This document shows, in pieces, positions 63,511-64,000 of a DNA stretch of 64,000 bases. The stretch is from Terriglobia bacterium (lineage in GTDB: Bacteria; Acidobacteriota; Terriglobia; Terriglobales; Acidobacteriaceae), in assembly GCA_020073215.1 (NCBI GenBank), contig JAIQFO010000019.1, forward strand, positions 25,255-89,254, in the 5' to 3' direction. Under the pieces are notes generated by a model. That model worked only from the letters and a program-made list of their open reading frames with translations, did not search any database and was not told the origin of the DNA. Numbering within the stretch: the stretch's first letter is position 1; every line of letters begins with the position of its first letter. A program made the translations under genes and the position numbers.

Positions 63511-63655
63511 GGTGCGCCACTTCTCGCGCTTTTCGAGAAGTGGCCCCCCGAACCGCAGAAGGGCGGAAATCAAGCTCAAAGGCAGCGGACAGGAGTGTCC
63601 GCTCTACACGTGGAATCCCACCCTAACGTCGCACAAAACGCGACGTTAGGATGGG
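63511..63655. repeat. Three palindromic repeats upstream of the VOC gene
   Basis: Family G at 63511-63547 (GTGCGCCACTTCTCG / CGAGAAGTGGCCCC), family F at 63582-63609 (AGCGGACAGGAGTGTCCGCT) and CCTAACGTCGC / GCGACGTTAGG at 63621-63655. They fill the divergent gap between the NTF2-like and VOC genes. Confidence 0.75.
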
Positions 63656-63692
63656 CCACCCGACGTTTTCTCCATTCGAATCGAAACGTATG

Positions 63693-63698
63693 TATAAT
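63693..63698 (+). promoter_or_regulatory. Perfect -10 element of a probable leaderless transcript
   Basis: TATAAT in the extended form TGTATAAT. It ends exactly 6 nt before ATG 63705, so transcription should begin at or next to the start codon. No Shine-Dalgarno is present. Confidence 0.55.
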
Positions 63699-63704
63699 CC
63701 GCCG

Positions 63705-64000
63705 ATGCAAGGAATACCCTGGAGCACAATTGCGCTCGGCTCGCTGTTGCTCATCTCGCCCTCGTCAACAGGAGGACAGGAAGTGAAATCTGGGCAACCT
63801 GAAAAGTCGAAGCCGCCTGTCAAAATGGAGCAGCGCGGGCGCATCCTTGGAATCGGCGGTGTCTTCTTCAAATCCGCTAATCGTGATCAGATGCGCGAAT
63901 GGTACGCGAAGCATCTTGGACTCGCTGACAAAGGCCAAGGCGTGATGCTTCCGTGGCGCGAACACGACGACCCGCAAAAGGAACACGTTACAGTTTGGAC
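63705..64000 (+). CDS. VOC-family (glyoxalase-like) protein, 3' partial
   Basis: Runs off the right edge. ATG 63705 (MQGIPWSTIALG) is chosen over ATG 63690 because the latter overlaps the TATAAT element. A hydrophobic start (STIALGSLLLISPSS) may be a signal peptide, which is unusual for the family; ATG 63825 (MEQRGRILG) would give a cytosolic form. RILGIGGVFFKSANRDQMRE and WYAKHLGL are typical of the first beta-alpha unit of VOC metalloenzymes. The metal ligands cannot be judged because most of the domain is missing. Confidence 0.72.
   Translation, partial: MQGIPWSTIALGSLLLISPSSTGGQEVKSGQPEKSKPPVKMEQRGRILGIGGVFFKSANRDQMREWYAKHLGLADKGQGVMLPWREHDDPQKEHVTVW

Overview
The window is GC-rich chromosomal DNA from a free-living Gram-negative-type bacterium. 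The Acidobacteriota (Terriglobia-like) are the most likely source. The reasons are the many families of short palindromic repeats between and inside genes, the cytosolic GAF or PilZ modules fused to membrane proteins, the small two-span protein next to engB, and the DUF4139, S9 and multi-domain cytochrome c genes. No rRNA, tRNA, CRISPR array or complete insertion sequence was seen, and no marker here fixes the taxon.

Layout. 1-3.4 kb: the end of a respiratory or electron-transfer operon (a multi-domain cytochrome c cut by the window edge, a haem lipoprotein, and an unknown secreted protein). 3.7-41.5 kb: one large surface-polysaccharide locus, almost entirely on the + strand, with many ATGA, GTGA or TAATG overlaps. 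Its first part (3.7-13.1 kb) is a pseudaminic-acid-type nonulosonate pathway: PseB, PseC, a cytidylyltransferase/aldo-keto reductase fusion, an SDR, PseG, a PLP-like/GNAT fusion, a WbqC-like protein and PseI. Glycosyltransferases, a Wzx-like flippase, an O-antigen polymerase/ligase-like protein, methyltransferases and a nucleotide-sugar epimerase follow. Three asparagine-synthase paralogues, a two-domain oxidoreductase, a NodU-type carbamoyltransferase and a glucuronyl C5-epimerase-like protein come next. 41.5-44.4 kb: a divergent Wza-like export protein and a WecA/TagO-like initiating transferase. Together these genes can start a glycan on undecaprenyl phosphate, build and decorate it (nonulosonate, probable uronate, amide and carbamoyl groups), flip it, polymerise it and export it.

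44.6-58.9 kb holds mixed chromosomal genes: PilZ-GAF-Sel1 protein, AmrS-type radical SAM enzyme, lipoprotein, S9 peptidase, DUF4139 protein, a GAF-AMIN-amidase fusion, a sugar epimerase, a PilZ protein, EngB and a small membrane protein. 58.9-64 kb is dense in repeats and decayed genes. It contains a quinone-oxidoreductase-like gene, a ribbon-helix-helix/partner gene pair, a 5'-truncated RAYT transposase flanked by its probable REP palindromes, a MazF C-terminal remnant, an NTF2-like gene and the start of a VOC-family gene.

The most unusual signal is the behaviour of two palindromic repeat families. They lie between genes but are also inserted in frame inside coding sequences, always read in the same frame, so that unrelated proteins carry the same peptide (VETRLAASP or GRAxSPVQAERSSA). 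One oxidoreductase gene carries three such insertions. A second pattern is a set of four genes whose -10-like hexamer ends exactly 6 nt before the start codon, which suggests leaderless mRNAs.
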